Shown piece by piece: positions 1 through 8,700 of a stretch of 19,115 nt of DNA. The position numbers and the translations under genes are program-made. The notes beneath the pieces are model-generated. The model saw nothing but the letters and a program-made list of their open reading frames with translations, did not search any database and had not been told where the DNA came from. The stretch is taken from contig RMBW01000254.1 in assembly GCA_004009845.1 (NCBI GenBank), positions 1 to 19,115 of the forward strand. The letters run 5' to 3'. Origin of the DNA: Davidsoniella eucalypti. Lineage: Eukaryota; Ascomycota; Sordariomycetes; Microascales; Ceratocystidaceae. Each line of letters opens with the position of its first letter. Position 1 is the stretch's first letter.

Positions 1-178
1 TGTCACGGGCTAAGGCCCAGTTGGTATTTGTCTAGGTATTTACCTAGTCAGATAAACGGCTATAAATAGGGACCTATTCCCGCCGTATTCCAACAGATAT
101 TAGCCTTTCTCCTTCATCGGTATCAATCGAAGTCCTTTCTACTAGATTGCTTGCCACTGCCTCACCTAGTTCGTGTCA
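1..178 (+). repeat. 5' LTR of Gypsy element 1
   Basis: A 178-bp repeat starting TGTCA and ending GTGTCA, with the TG...CA ends typical of LTRs. It aligns along its length with the 179-bp LTRs of element 2. Differences are concentrated in a palindrome at 32-47 and in the U5 part. It contains TATAAATA at 61-68 and the 11-nt primer sequence at 116-126. The partner 3' LTR of this element is not present, so its age cannot be read from an LTR pair. The window begins on its first base, so no upstream target duplication can be seen. Confidence 0.92.
61..68 (+). promoter_or_regulatory. TATA box of element 1 LTR
   Basis: TATAAATA is conserved at the same place in all five LTR copies in the window. A pyrimidine-rich stretch follows. 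The predicted RNA start (116) lies 55 bp downstream in every family, from the priming logic described at 181-191. Confidence 0.7.
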
Positions 179-180
179 TT

Positions 181-191
181 TTGATACCGAT
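181..191 (+). other. Self-priming primer-binding site of element 1
   Basis: TTGATACCGAT begins two bases after the LTR end. It is the exact reverse complement of ATCGGTATCAA at 116-126 in the LTR. In the Tf1/sushi group the first 11 nt of the transcript fold onto the PBS and are cleaved off to prime minus-strand cDNA. The length (11 nt) and position match that scheme. The 2-nt gap fits integrase end trimming (inference). Confidence 0.8.
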
Positions 192-210
192 CTACAGCTT
201 TTACTTATTA

Positions 211-337
211 CTTTACTATCCAGTGCAGCGTCCATACCTCACTTGACCCTTTTTATCTTTACTATCTAGTGCAGCGTCCATACCTCACTCAACTTTTATC
301 ATATTTTCAGTGCAGCGTCCTCACCTCACTTGACTTT
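211..337 (+). repeat. Three-copy tandem repeat in element 1 leader
   Basis: Copies carrying AGTGCAGCGTCC followed by an ACCTCACT-like block start near 211, 257 and 300, with steps of about 46 and 41 bp. They lie in the untranslated leader between the primer site and the gag start. Function is unknown. A role in packaging or dimerisation of the RNA is possible but only inferred from position. Confidence 0.8.
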
Positions 338-387
338 ATCCATAAATTAACGCGACGTTTCTTCCGCACTTATCCAATTTCTGCACC

Positions 388-2375
388 ATGATGCACACTA
401 TCCTTCTCCATGTCTGGGAGATTGCCCTCGGCCTCTTTTACGGCCTCACCGATTCACTAGCCTTCCTCTTTTTAGGCCCTATCATCTTTATCTTCCTAGC
501 GGACTCTACGCTACGCCTCATCCAGGCCTTCAAAGCCAAGCACGTCCCCACCCCCTTTCACTCGCAGAAACGCCTGTGGACTCGCTCCGGCTGGTGCTAC
601 CTCTCCCTCTTCAAGCGCTCCGAGCGTCCCCGCCTAGCCAAACTACTTGGCCCCTTCCCTGCTGGTCCTCTTATCTTGTCTCACGCTTCGCACTTCCACA
701 GCCACCTTCACTGCATGACCTTCGCATCTGGCATCATTGGCCACATTGCACCCATGCCCACTAGGATCCGGTCCACCCGAAGCGCACAGATCCTCACAGT
801 CCGCGCCCTGACCAACCCCCACATACTAGGGTTTGGCTCGGACACCATCGATGACAACATGGACTCCTTCCTCCACCAGCCAGAGATAGGCCCCAGCCTA
901 GGCCCGCTCCCCTGCGCACCTCGATCTGCGGACGCCCACGCGCCAAGGTCTACTCCACCGAGGCAACACGTACACTCGACTATCTCACACAGGTCTACCA
1001 AGGCAAACTCCAAGCAGCCTCCAGGGACCCGGTGGACTGGATCACCTTCAAGAAAGGCCGCTGGGCCTTCCAATTCCACGAGAACCTAAACATCGCGGAA
1101 ATTCAGTTGATCGCCCTCCAAAACCTACTCAAGGAGAACGCCCCTGAACTCGGCCAACTGGACAAGCTCTATGAGCTCCTCAACGACATTGCCACAGACA
1201 TCACCTCCTTCCTCACACCAAAGAAACCTGTCCAGCCACCGGTTGTCAAGGATGAATACGACGAGGAAGAAGAACTAGCGGCTCTCGCTGAAACCCTAGA
1301 ACGTCATGGCCTCAAACTAGCCGCCCCTACCCGTAACGCTCCTACCTCCGCTCAAACACACGCACCCTCTACGACGCCCACATCAACGCCCCTAGCTGGC
1401 GGCATTACCATTCTCCCCAACCGCGAAGACTCCATCTCTCGCCGTAAGGACGTCCTAGACGCTGTGCGCAAATTCGACGGATCGTTCGACTACACCACAT
1501 GGAAGCACGAGCTCAACGAGAAATTCCTCGTCGACTTCCAGAGGTTTCACTCGCCTAGGGACCAACTAGCTTACACCATGAACTCACTCTCTCCCGAGAT
1601 CAGGGACCAAGTCCGCCCCAAGTACCTTCAGCACTTAGCGTCCCCTACCGGCTTCCAGCTATTTATCGCGTACCTAGACTCACGCTATGACGACCCAGAC
1701 CGCGCCAGAACGGCCAACCGCCTACTGATGAAAATAAAGCAGGGACCTAGCGAGCCTTTCGAAACATTCACCAACCGCCTATGCGCCCTCCGCGACAAAG
1801 CCCAAATTACAGACCATAACACACTACTGTCCATCCTCCAAGAAGGCCTGCACCCAGACATGCAGGATCACCTTGCCACGCTCTTCCACATCAGACCCTT
1901 CGACACTATGATAGCAACAATGCGTCCTGTCGCCAGAGTCAAGGAAACCAACAAGGCTCGCCGCGCAACCTCCTCCAACTGGCGCCAGCCTACCCCTATG
2001 CAGCCCTCTCAGGCGCCCCCCGTGAACAGCAGCGCAACCACTTTCAAGCCCTGCCTCTTTTGTCAACAGACCACGCACTCCTCGTTCAAGTGCTCAGACG
2101 CTCCCCCCTGCTCCTCCTGCAACCTAAAGGGACATTCCCCGAGGTTCTGCCCAAGCTCCCCTAACTTCTGCTCCAAATGCAAGAGACCAGGCCACAGCAC
2201 CGCAGAATGCCGTAACTCACGCAACGCCAGGGGTGCCATCCGCGCCAACGCCGCGGCCACTAAGCCATCCATCTCCCTAGAGGATGTTCGCTCAATGATC
2301 AATGAATGTCTAAGTACCTCGCAACCGCAATCCTCTAGCACCGCCCCTTCAGTCAGCAATGAGCCGGATTTTTAG
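388..2375 (+). pseudogene. gag: gag of element 1 (one frameshift)
   Basis: Structural protein that would form the virus-like particle and bind the RNA. The start at 388 (GCACCATG) matches the context at 13206 in element 2. The N-terminal 50 or so residues are hydrophobic with two likely membrane segments. A segment identical in both elements follows (KRSERPRLAKLLGPFPAGP). The frame changes by -1 between about 855 and 910. From there the capsid-like core (KFDGSFDYTTWKHELNEKFL, then the YLDSRYDDPDRAR region) runs to three CX2CX4HX4C zinc knuckles at 2052-2210. The TAG stop is at 2373-2375. The reading-frame break is consistent with a one-base deletion; whether it is real or an assembly error cannot be told here. 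Homology to element 2 holds on both sides of the break. Confidence 0.88.
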
Positions 2376-2408
2376 ATAGTCGGGGGAAACCGCTCCCCGA
2401 CAAGGGGG
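2369..2408 (+). promoter_or_regulatory. Putative -1 frameshift signal at gag stop, element 1
   Basis: TTTTTAG (2369-2375) contains the gag stop codon. Three bases later GTCGGGG (2379-2385) can pair with CCCCGAC (2395-2401) around a 9-nt loop, followed by a G run. The pol frame (-1 to gag) has its last upstream stop at 2360-2362 and is then open through 2441. The same heptamer, spacer and stem position recur in element 2. This arrangement fits programmed -1 frameshifting. Termination and reinitiation at the ATG at 2441 is the alternative. Confidence 0.6.
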
Positions 2409-2440
2409 AATCAATTGGAGATAGAATAGTCAGATTAGAA

Positions 2441-5326
2441 ATGAGTGCCTCGGGTAATTATTTAGACGTAAGTTTAGGTGACTACTCGACTAAGGCCCTC
2501 GTGGATAGTGGCTGCCTCACTGTCGCCGTCGTTCCCCCGCGTCTCCTCCCTCACGCCATCCTCACCCACACCATCTCCGAACGAGAGATTGTCCAAGTCA
2601 CTACACAGGACAACCCCCCGCACATCGACACCATCGCCGCCTTCTCCCTCACCATCAACGGCCACCAAGAAACCATTTGGGCCTACGTGGTTCCTGGCCA
2701 AACTGAGGACATCATCCTAGGCCAGAGATGGTTGGTAAATAACGATGTAAGGCTCCGACCTCGGAAACAAGAGGTGATTATCGCACCTGCTGAAGAACTA
2801 AACGCAGAGGAATTTTATAAACTCTGCAGCGAGGAGGGCAACGTGAGTATTTATAGAGCTTCGCTGGAGAACATCCAGATCGCTCTCGCCCATAAGGACA
2901 AATCACGTCCGCATTTACCCGACTGGTTAGAGCCAGTAGCCTCGGCTTTCGACCCTAAACTAGCCGAGACACTACCCCCGCACAGGCCAGGAGTAGACTT
3001 GGAAATCAGGCTCAAACCAGGCGCCAAAATCCCTACCCAGTCGCTTTACCCCCTCACACGCCCGGAACTCCTCGTCCTCCAAAAGACCCTGGAAGGCCTC
3101 AAAGGCACCCAGTTCATTAGCCCCTCTGACTCGGAACATGGTTCCTCCGTCCTCTTCGTCAACAAACCAGGAGGCGGAGTACGCTTCTGCGTGGACTACC
3201 GTGGAGTTAACAACGCATCAATCAAGGACAAGTACCCCCTGCCTCTCATGGGAGAAACTCTGCGTCGCATCACAGGTTCTGAATGGGTTTCCAAGGTAGA
3301 CGTTATCTCGGCCTTCCACCGCATCCGAATTGCCCCAGGCTCTGAACACTTAACAGCCTTTCGCACCCCACTGGGTGCCTTCCAGTGGAACGTCGTCCCC
3401 TTCGGGCTTACCAACGCCCCAGCTGCCTTCCAACGCCGCATCAACGTAGTGCTGGACAAATGGCATGGTATCAACTGTGACGCCTATATCGACGACGTCT
3501 GTATCTATTCCAGCGGGTCCCTTGAAGACCACCGCAAACTAGTCCTGGAAATTATATCCGCCCTGGACAAAGCAGACCTCCAGCTCGACATCAGGAAATG
3601 CCAATTCGCAGCCAAGGAAATTAAGTTCCTCGGATTCCTGGTGGGCCCAGGCCTAGGCATCCGTGCAGACCCGGACAAGTCCGAAGCCATTCGCAACTGG
3701 GAACGTCCCTACACTCTGACAGAGTTACGCCGCTTCACAGGCTTTGTCAACTTTTACAGGGACTTTGTCCCTCGCATCTCCGAAACCCTGGCTCCCCTAA
3801 CCAACTTAACCAAAAAGGATACACCCTTCATTTGGACTGACGCTTGCGACGACTCATTCCGCAAGATCAAGGAAGCCTTCGTCGCTCCCCCCCTCTTGGT
3901 CCCCTTCGAACCTGATAGAGAAACTATTCTCTCAGCGGACTCCTCTGGCTATGCCCTCGGCGCTGAACTCACTCAGCGCGGCACTGACGGCCTCCTTCAC
4001 CCAATCGCCTTCCTGTCTAGGAAACTCACTCCTGCTGAGTCCAACTATCCTATCCACGACAAGGAAATGTTGGCGATTTATTGGGCGATCCGCCAATGGA
4101 GACACTTTCTCCTAGGAGTCCATTTCACTGTATTCACGGACCACCGTAACCTCGAGTTCTTTAGGACCAAAAGAACCCTAGCAGAGCGCCAACGCCGCTG
4201 GGGCTACGAGTTATCGGATTTTAGCTTTGAACTAAAGCACCGCCCGGGCACAGACCAAGTTGTGCCCGATGCCCTTTCCCGCCGAGACCAAGACATGCCC
4301 AAGGATGCCAACGACGACAGGCTGCTAAGTAGAGTACACCAACTCCTCGCCCCTGCCGACTCAGGAGACAACCTGGTCGTAATCAACGCAGTCTGGTCCA
4401 ACGTTCCAGACCTGGACGCAGCCTCAGACGAGGTCGCCACGCAGGTCGCACTACCCTCCCCGTTTGCAGACCCCGACCTCACAGCCCTCTGGACTCAAGC
4501 CCTGGCCTCCAACAACCGATGGTGGCTAGCCCGCTCCCTTGTCCAGGAAGCAGCTAGGTCTTTTCCCTCAGCATGGGGCCTGCAATGGCAAATCAGCGAA
4601 TGCTCCGTGGATGACTTAGGCCTCCTTCGTTGGCGCAACAGACTATGGATCCCCCGTTTTGAACCCTTACGCACCAAGCTGATCCAGACTGTCCATGACT
4701 CCCACTTGTCAGGACACCCTGGCCGCGAAATTACCAGGGACCTAGTCGCGCGCGAATATACTTGGCCAGGACTCACCAACGATGTCCGGCAATTCGTCTC
4801 CAATTGCACCACTTGCGGAAAGAGCAAGTATTGGCGAGAACAGAAGCGCGGTCTCCTCAAGCCCCTTCCAATCCCATCACGCCACTGGTCCGAGCTGGCC
4901 ATGGACTTTATTGGCCCCCTACCTCCATCCAAGGGCCACCTCTTTATTCTCGGGATCACCGATAGACTATCCAAGTCTCAAATCCTCGTCCCCATGTCAG
5001 ACACCTCGGCCGAAGCGACGGCCCGAGCCCTCATTACCCATGTCTTCGTCCACCACGGTTTTCCCACGGCCATTGTATCAGACCGTGGACCACAGTTCTC
5101 TTCATTATTTTGGGGCGAAGTCTGCAGGCGCTTCAGCATCACACGACGCCTTTCCACAGCCTTCCATCCACAAACGGATGGCGCCCAAGAACGAAGTAAC
5201 CAAGAAGTTGAGACCTTCCTTCGCATTTTCTGCTCCTTCGCACAGGACGACTGGGCCGAATTACTACCCCAAGCCCAAATTGCACTCAACAACCGCACGG
5301 TTTCCAGCACAGGCCTAGCGCCCTAG
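2441..5326 (+). CDS. pol: pol polyprotein of element 1, truncated in integrase
   Basis: Polyprotein for copying and integrating the element. Numbering from the ATG at 2441: aspartic protease motif DSG at residues 22-24; reverse transcriptase with FCVDYRG and the catalytic YIDD at 349-352; RNase H with its first Asp at about 500 (LSADSSG) and the FTDHRNLEFF block; an HHCC zinc-binding region (HDSHLSGHPG ... CTTCGK); integrase core Asp 822, Asp 881 and Glu 917, with the expected 35 residues between the last two. The frame is uninterrupted for 961 codons. The final residues and stop come from the inserted sequence, and native coding ends near 5323. The GPY/F-like module and chromodomain are missing. 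Expression is probably as a Gag-Pol fusion by -1 frameshift rather than from the ATG, because the frame is open and conserved upstream to 2363. Confidence 0.95.
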   Translation: MSASGNYLDVSLGDYSTKALVDSGCLTVAVVPPRLLPHAILTHTISEREIVQVTTQDNPPHIDTIAAFSLTINGHQETIWAYVVPGQTEDIILGQRWLVNNDVRLRPRKQEVIIAPAEELNAEEFYKLCSEEGNVSIYRASLENIQIALAHKDKSRPHLPDWLEPVASAFDPKLAETLPPHRPGVDLEIRLKPGAKIPTQSLYPLTRPELLVLQKTLEGLKGTQFISPSDSEHGSSVLFVNKPGGGVRFCVDYRGVNNASIKDKYPLPLMGETLRRITGSEWVSKVDVISAFHRIRIAPGSEHLTAFRTPLGAFQWNVVPFGLTNAPAAFQRRINVVLDKWHGINCDAYIDDVCIYSSGSLEDHRKLVLEIISALDKADLQLDIRKCQFAAKEIKFLGFLVGPGLGIRADPDKSEAIRNWERPYTLTELRRFTGFVNFYRDFVPRISETLAPLTNLTKKDTPFIWTDACDDSFRKIKEAFVAPPLLVPFEPDRETILSADSSGYALGAELTQRGTDGLLHPIAFLSRKLTPAESNYPIHDKEMLAIYWAIRQWRHFLLGVHFTVFTDHRNLEFFRTKRTLAERQRRWGYELSDFSFELKHRPGTDQVVPDALSRRDQDMPKDANDDRLLSRVHQLLAPADSGDNLVVINAVWSNVPDLDAASDEVATQVALPSPFADPDLTALWTQALASNNRWWLARSLVQEAARSFPSAWGLQWQISECSVDDLGLLRWRNRLWIPRFEPLRTKLIQTVHDSHLSGHPGREITRDLVAREYTWPGLTNDVRQFVSNCTTCGKSKYWREQKRGLLKPLPIPSRHWSELAMDFIGPLPPSKGHLFILGITDRLSKSQILVPMSDTSAEATARALITHVFVHHGFPTAIVSDRGPQFSSLFWGEVCRRFSITRRLSTAFHPQTDGAQERSNQEVETFLRIFCSFAQDDWAELLPQAQIALNNRTVSSTGLAP

Positions 5327-5490
5327 GTATTATTCGGCGGCTGTTGACAGCTAAACACACATACAAAAGAGGGCGAGGGCTCCCTTCCTTACGATGGACA
5401 TGTATTTAGTTCAACCGGACATGTGATTGGATAAATACATCTAGAAAAGTGGGTTTTTTCGGGATTTTGCTTACGAGTAATATGTTTGTC
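5324..5490 (+). repeat. End of unidentified (TA-targeting?) element, copy 1
   Basis: Starts at the point where element 1 pol homology stops. The first 18 bases, TAGGTATTATTCGGCGGC, are identical to those at 9589-9606, where a LINE is cut. Weaker similarity continues for roughly 140 bp (shared ACATACA-, GTGATTGG- and TTTGCTTAC-type blocks). A 9-bp inverted repeat (ATGTATTTA / TAAATACAT) lies inside. Two independent insertions with one shared edge mark a true element end. In both sites the preceding coding would read Pro-Tyr (CCC TAY), so TA fits a duplicated target as in Tc1/mariner/pogo elements. No transposase was found. The right edge is unknown and 5490 is approximate. Confidence 0.5.
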
Positions 5491-7380
5491 AGCAGAAAAA
5501 ATTGGTACTAGCTCTAGGAAATAAGCCTGCCTTTTCTGATTTTTTTTCACTTTTAAAAGAACAGAAGCAGTAATAATATTTGGTTTGAATGGTAATAAAA
5601 TAATTTTACAGGGCCATACGCACTAGCAAAGGTAAGTTATAGGTGCAAGGACAAATCTTCATAGCTATAAGATTAATGAATTAAAAAAGAATTTTAAAAT
5701 GATTGAAGACTTGATTTTAAAAATAACACACAGACAATTCTCTATACAATACATAGATGCCTTGAATAAATAGGTAATTGATGATTCAATTAATGGCATA
5801 AGTCATATATTTTGCTTGTGAAAGAATAAGCGCCAAAGCTCTTCTGTTAGTACAGAATTCACTAACCATAAAACAATGAATGCAGGGCTGTTATCTATTA
5901 AAATTGAAGGTCTTTCAATTTTTATTTATTTCATTAATATATGGAGCTATAGAGCTATGAAGATGTTGAAAATTGAAGTTGTTTTTGCGGCTATCATGCG
6001 GTCTTTTGGAACTAATTAAACTATACTGTAAAGATAAGCATACTTGCCAGTGTTTCTTGTCAATTCTAGAAATAAAAAAGGCAATAGAACAACATAAAAT
6101 ATCAAGGTAACGAAAAGAGTAATGTGATATGAATAGACTACTTTTTATCAGGAGTACAGGGCAACAACTGCTTGGTATCATTTGTAATAATGATAGATAT
6201 AAATATAGACAATATCGTAAGTGAAGGCAAAGGTGGATATTTTGAGTTTGTAAGAGTGTAAGTAATTTTTAAGGCTTCAGGTAATGTTGGAAGGTAGAAA
6301 TAGGCTGAAACAAAAATTAAACAGGCTGCAAGCATGCCAGAAGAGGACATTAGTAGGTTTTAAGAAACGCTACAGGGTTGAATTAGTGTCGACAGATTTA
6401 GAAATAAGGTCTATAAATAACATGCTTATAGCTCTATAGCTCCGTAAGATTACTGAATTTTTTAAAAAAAAAAAAGATTTAAAATATAACCTAAAAGATT
6501 TAAATTAAAAATCAAGTTGATTGCATGCAGAAATTCACTCGTAGAATACTAAATATTTCTTGGGAGTTCTACAATATAAAGCAAGTATCTAGGTACAATA
6601 TAGAAAGATAGTCAACAAATTTGAAAAGGATAGTTAGCCAAACAAGATAATATAACAAGTAGATTTAATGGATATTACTGGGAATTATAGCACAATAGCG
6701 ACAGACACTAACTTGATATGTCTATCTATATAATAATAGTTAGTGCTATTGAGAATGGAAATAAGATGCAAATAATTCGGGAGGATAAAGGTAGTGTATG
6801 TAAGTATTACTATGTATTTCAGTTAGGTTCTTTAGTTGTAAGAAGAATCACAAGACTAACATGGCAGCAGTTCAAATTATCAACAACTTTAGGTACTTAT
6901 ACCATTACAATAGCATGACATTAGGTGGTTGGGATTTAGAGCTTACATGATTGATAAAACAACAAGTGTAGTGGTAGCAACTGGCACAGTTGGCATTTTA
7001 ATACTGAACTTACATAGCAATCACTTTCTGTAGTATCTGCAGGATATATTGTTCACTGAATGATTCCCGACTTATAATGCAAGTTAATATCGTCGCTAAA
7101 ACACATGAGCAAAGACCAAGTTTGTTTAGAAGAAGTTCTACATAGCCATGAGTAAGAAGAATGGTAGTAGTATAATCAGCAATGATCAAGGACTTACAGT
7201 AAGTTATGTACGTAGTTCTAAAGGAATGTTTCATTGCAAGGGAAATGTAATAAGACGTATATAAATTATGTAAGAATACCAAGAGCTCAGCACTCAAAAA
7301 AGACCAAAAAATCAGCGAAAATTAATACAATTTTGCTCGAATCCATCTCAAAACACGTTTAAAATACTTAACTCATCTCT
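5490..7380. other. AT-rich gene-free stretch
   Basis: Visibly much richer in A and T than its flanks, with only short ORFs that show no motifs on either strand. No coding remnant of the neighbouring retroelements was recognised. It may be the inside of the element that starts at 5324, mutated DNA (for example after RIP), or old intergenic sequence. The only structure seen is a pair of inverted repeats at 5943-5967 and 6419-6443, annotated separately. The end towards 7404 probably includes the LINE 5' untranslated region. Confidence 0.6.
5942..6444. mobile_element. Possible 503-bp MITE with ~25-bp terminal inverted repeats
   Basis: GGAGCTATAGAGCTAT at 5943-5958 recurs inverted at 6428-6443. 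The similarity extends inward through ATGTT with a few mismatches. TA dinucleotides stand at both outer edges (5940-5941 and 6445-6446), as expected for a TA target duplication. There is no coding inside. In such AT-rich DNA a chance inverted repeat is possible, but the G/C-containing 16-bp identity makes that less likely. Confidence 0.4.
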
Positions 7381-7712
7381 ACGAATCTATTAATACCAGT
7401 TGCATGATGGCGCACGCCATGCGCGATGCATTAAGGGCGATTGAAGCCTCGAAAGACGGCGAAAGCCCAACGGTCACCCCCACTGAATCAATCAGCCTCG
7501 TACCAACACACATGGACGACAGCGAAATGACCGACGAAATCAACACCACCATCAACAAAAACAACAAAAACAAACGCCGCATCGAGGAGATCGAGCTACC
7601 AAGCTCTGTTCAGACTACACAGAGCACCAACAAGCTTCTGCTTATCGGTGGTGGCAAGATTCCCTCCCCCAAGCACATCCGTGACTTGGTTAACTGCAAT
7701 GGAGAAATGAAG

Positions 7713-7717
7713 GCCAT
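7713..7717. other. Left target-site duplication GCCAT
   Basis: GCCAT directly precedes the 5' LTR and recurs at 9097-9101 directly after the 3' LTR. This is the 5-bp duplication typical of LTR-element integrases, and it restores the ORF1 frame when one copy is removed. Confidence 0.93.
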
Positions 7718-7896
7718 TGTAAGGGTCTAAGGCCCTAGTTGGTTCGGCTAAGCTTGATCTAAGCCTAAGCAAAACGGTTATAAATAGGGACGTCTTCCCG
7801 CCGTTATTCCAACAGATAATAGTCCTTCTCTCCATCGGCCACAATCTAATCACCCTTTCTAAGATTGTTGGCCTCGTCCCTCCTTAGATCCTCTCA
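7718..7896 (+). repeat. 5' LTR of TRIM-like element
   Basis: Begins TGTAAGGG and ends CTCTCA, 179 bp, identical base for base to 8918-9096. It carries TATAAATA at 7779-7786 and the primer 11-mer ATCGGCCACAA at 7834-7844. It aligns with the Gypsy LTRs mainly in the TATA to primer segment. Confidence 0.95.
7779..7786 (+). promoter_or_regulatory. TATA box of TRIM-like LTR
   Basis: TATAAATA, 55 bp upstream of the primer 11-mer at 7834, the same spacing as in both Gypsy elements. Confidence 0.7.
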
Positions 7897-7898
7897 TT

Positions 7899-7909
7899 TT
7901 GTGGCCGAT
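7899..7909 (+). other. Self-priming primer-binding site of TRIM-like element
   Basis: TTGTGGCCGAT is the exact reverse complement of ATCGGCCACAA at 7834-7844. It starts two bases after the LTR, as in the Gypsy elements. Three positions differ from the Gypsy primer and all three are matched by changes in this site. Confidence 0.85.
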
Positions 7910-8041
7910 CAACCTTTAGATCGTCGACGTTTGACGCGATCACCCTTCGTTTCTGTGATTATACCTTCGTTTTTTGGTGATAATTACCCCTCTTTTTGGC
8001 GCTGTGAAAATGCCTTATCTTTATTTACCCGTCCTCTCTTT

Positions 8042-8234
8042 GTAATTGAGCCGACGTTTTCCCCCTGTTATGCCGCTGCTTACTGAAGTGAAGCCGTCAA
8101 GTACCCGTAAAACGATGCAAATCGTCGCGGAAGTAGTACCTCTGTAACGTTCTCTGAAATTAAGCCGACATTAACCTCGGGATTACGCTGGTTCTCCGCA
8201 GAAATAGAGCCTGATGTAGACCTCTGTCATCCCG
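8042..8234 (+). repeat. Degenerate tandem repeats in TRIM leader
   Basis: Up to five blocks with a shared pattern, GARRTxAAGCCGA followed by an ACCTC/GTxAxCG part, start near 8042, 8084, 8130, 8154 and 8200. Copies are diverged and uneven in length. Position matches the leader repeats of both Gypsy elements, but the sequence does not. Confidence 0.45.
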
Positions 8235-8283
8235 CTAAAATGGACCTGTATGAGTGCACACGCCTGTTGAAAGGGTGTCGATT

Positions 8284-8333
8284 GTACGCCCTGGGAACCA
8301 GCCCGGCTAAGTCGTAGTCGAACCGGAATAGAC
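8284..8333 (+). repeat. Internal duplication, copy 1
   Basis: Starts GTACGCCCTGGGAAC and contains CCCGGCTAAGTCGT. It is strongly similar, with a few substitutions and a small gap, to 8651-8700 in the same orientation. Function unknown; a packaging or structural element is one possibility. Confidence 0.75.
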
Positions 8334-8650
8334 ACAGAGTCTCCACGGCATACACCCCTCCATTGCAGCCAACAGGCCATCTACTCCTGTACGACCCCGT
8401 TAGCCGTGCGCTAAGGTCGCTAGGATTTTCACACCCTTTTTTACATTTTTTTGGGGGCGCATGCACCCTCTGTCCGGTCTTTCCGGGGGTCAACACGGAC
8501 CCCCCATCCCACAGAATTGCATTTACCAAGCCCTGGAAACCCCTCGAATGCGCCCGACGGCGCCCCCTCTATTTTTACACCGCCTTTTCAACCATTTTTC
8601 CTGCGACAGGCAGGGGGAAATGATGACACCATGTACCTCCAAGGCTTCCC

Positions 8651-8700
8651 GTACGCCCCGGGAACAGGCCCGGCTAAGTCGTGACCGGAAGCAGAAGGAC
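8651..8700 (+). repeat. Internal duplication, copy 2
   Basis: Starts GTACGCCCCGGGAAC and contains CCCGGCTAAGTCGT, shared with 8284-8333. Both copies lie outside any convincing reading frame. Confidence 0.75.

Larger units (their letters stand above)
1..5323 (+). mobile_element. Ty3/Gypsy chromovirus-like element 1, 3'-truncated
   Basis: An LTR retrotransposon with parts in the order 5' LTR, self-complementary primer site, tandem-repeat leader, gag with three zinc knuckles, and pol with protease, reverse transcriptase, RNase H and integrase. This PR-RT-RH-IN order defines Ty3/Gypsy. It is cut inside integrase at about 5323, where unrelated sequence starting TAGGTATTATTCGGCGGC takes over. The end of integrase, any chromodomain, the polypurine tract and the 3' LTR are not in this window. 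It is clearly related to, but diverged from, element 2 at 12826-19115. Its pol frame is intact up to the break, so it was functional fairly recently or is under-decayed. Confidence 0.93.

Noticed and set aside
211..337. CRISPR-like array
   Set aside because: Repeats are few, variable and nearly contiguous without unique equal-sized spacers, and the context is a fungal retroelement leader.
2363..2375. Classical XXXYYYZ slippery heptamer in the gag-pol overlap
   Set aside because: ATTTTTA is present, but its phase does not fit gag codons. Only the TTTTTAG stop-codon variant is in phase.
5321..5327. Telomeric repeat (CCCTAA type) at the junction
   Set aside because: Only a single CCCTAGG occurs, with no tandem array.
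5490..7380. Tyrosine-recombinase (Starship-type) or host genes in the AT-rich stretch
   Set aside because: No long ORF or conserved motif was found on either strand; all ORFs are under about 100 codons and of low complexity.
7718..7896. Hammerhead ribozyme in the LTR (retrozyme)
   Set aside because: No CTGATGA plus GAAA core could be found by eye in the LTR or interior.
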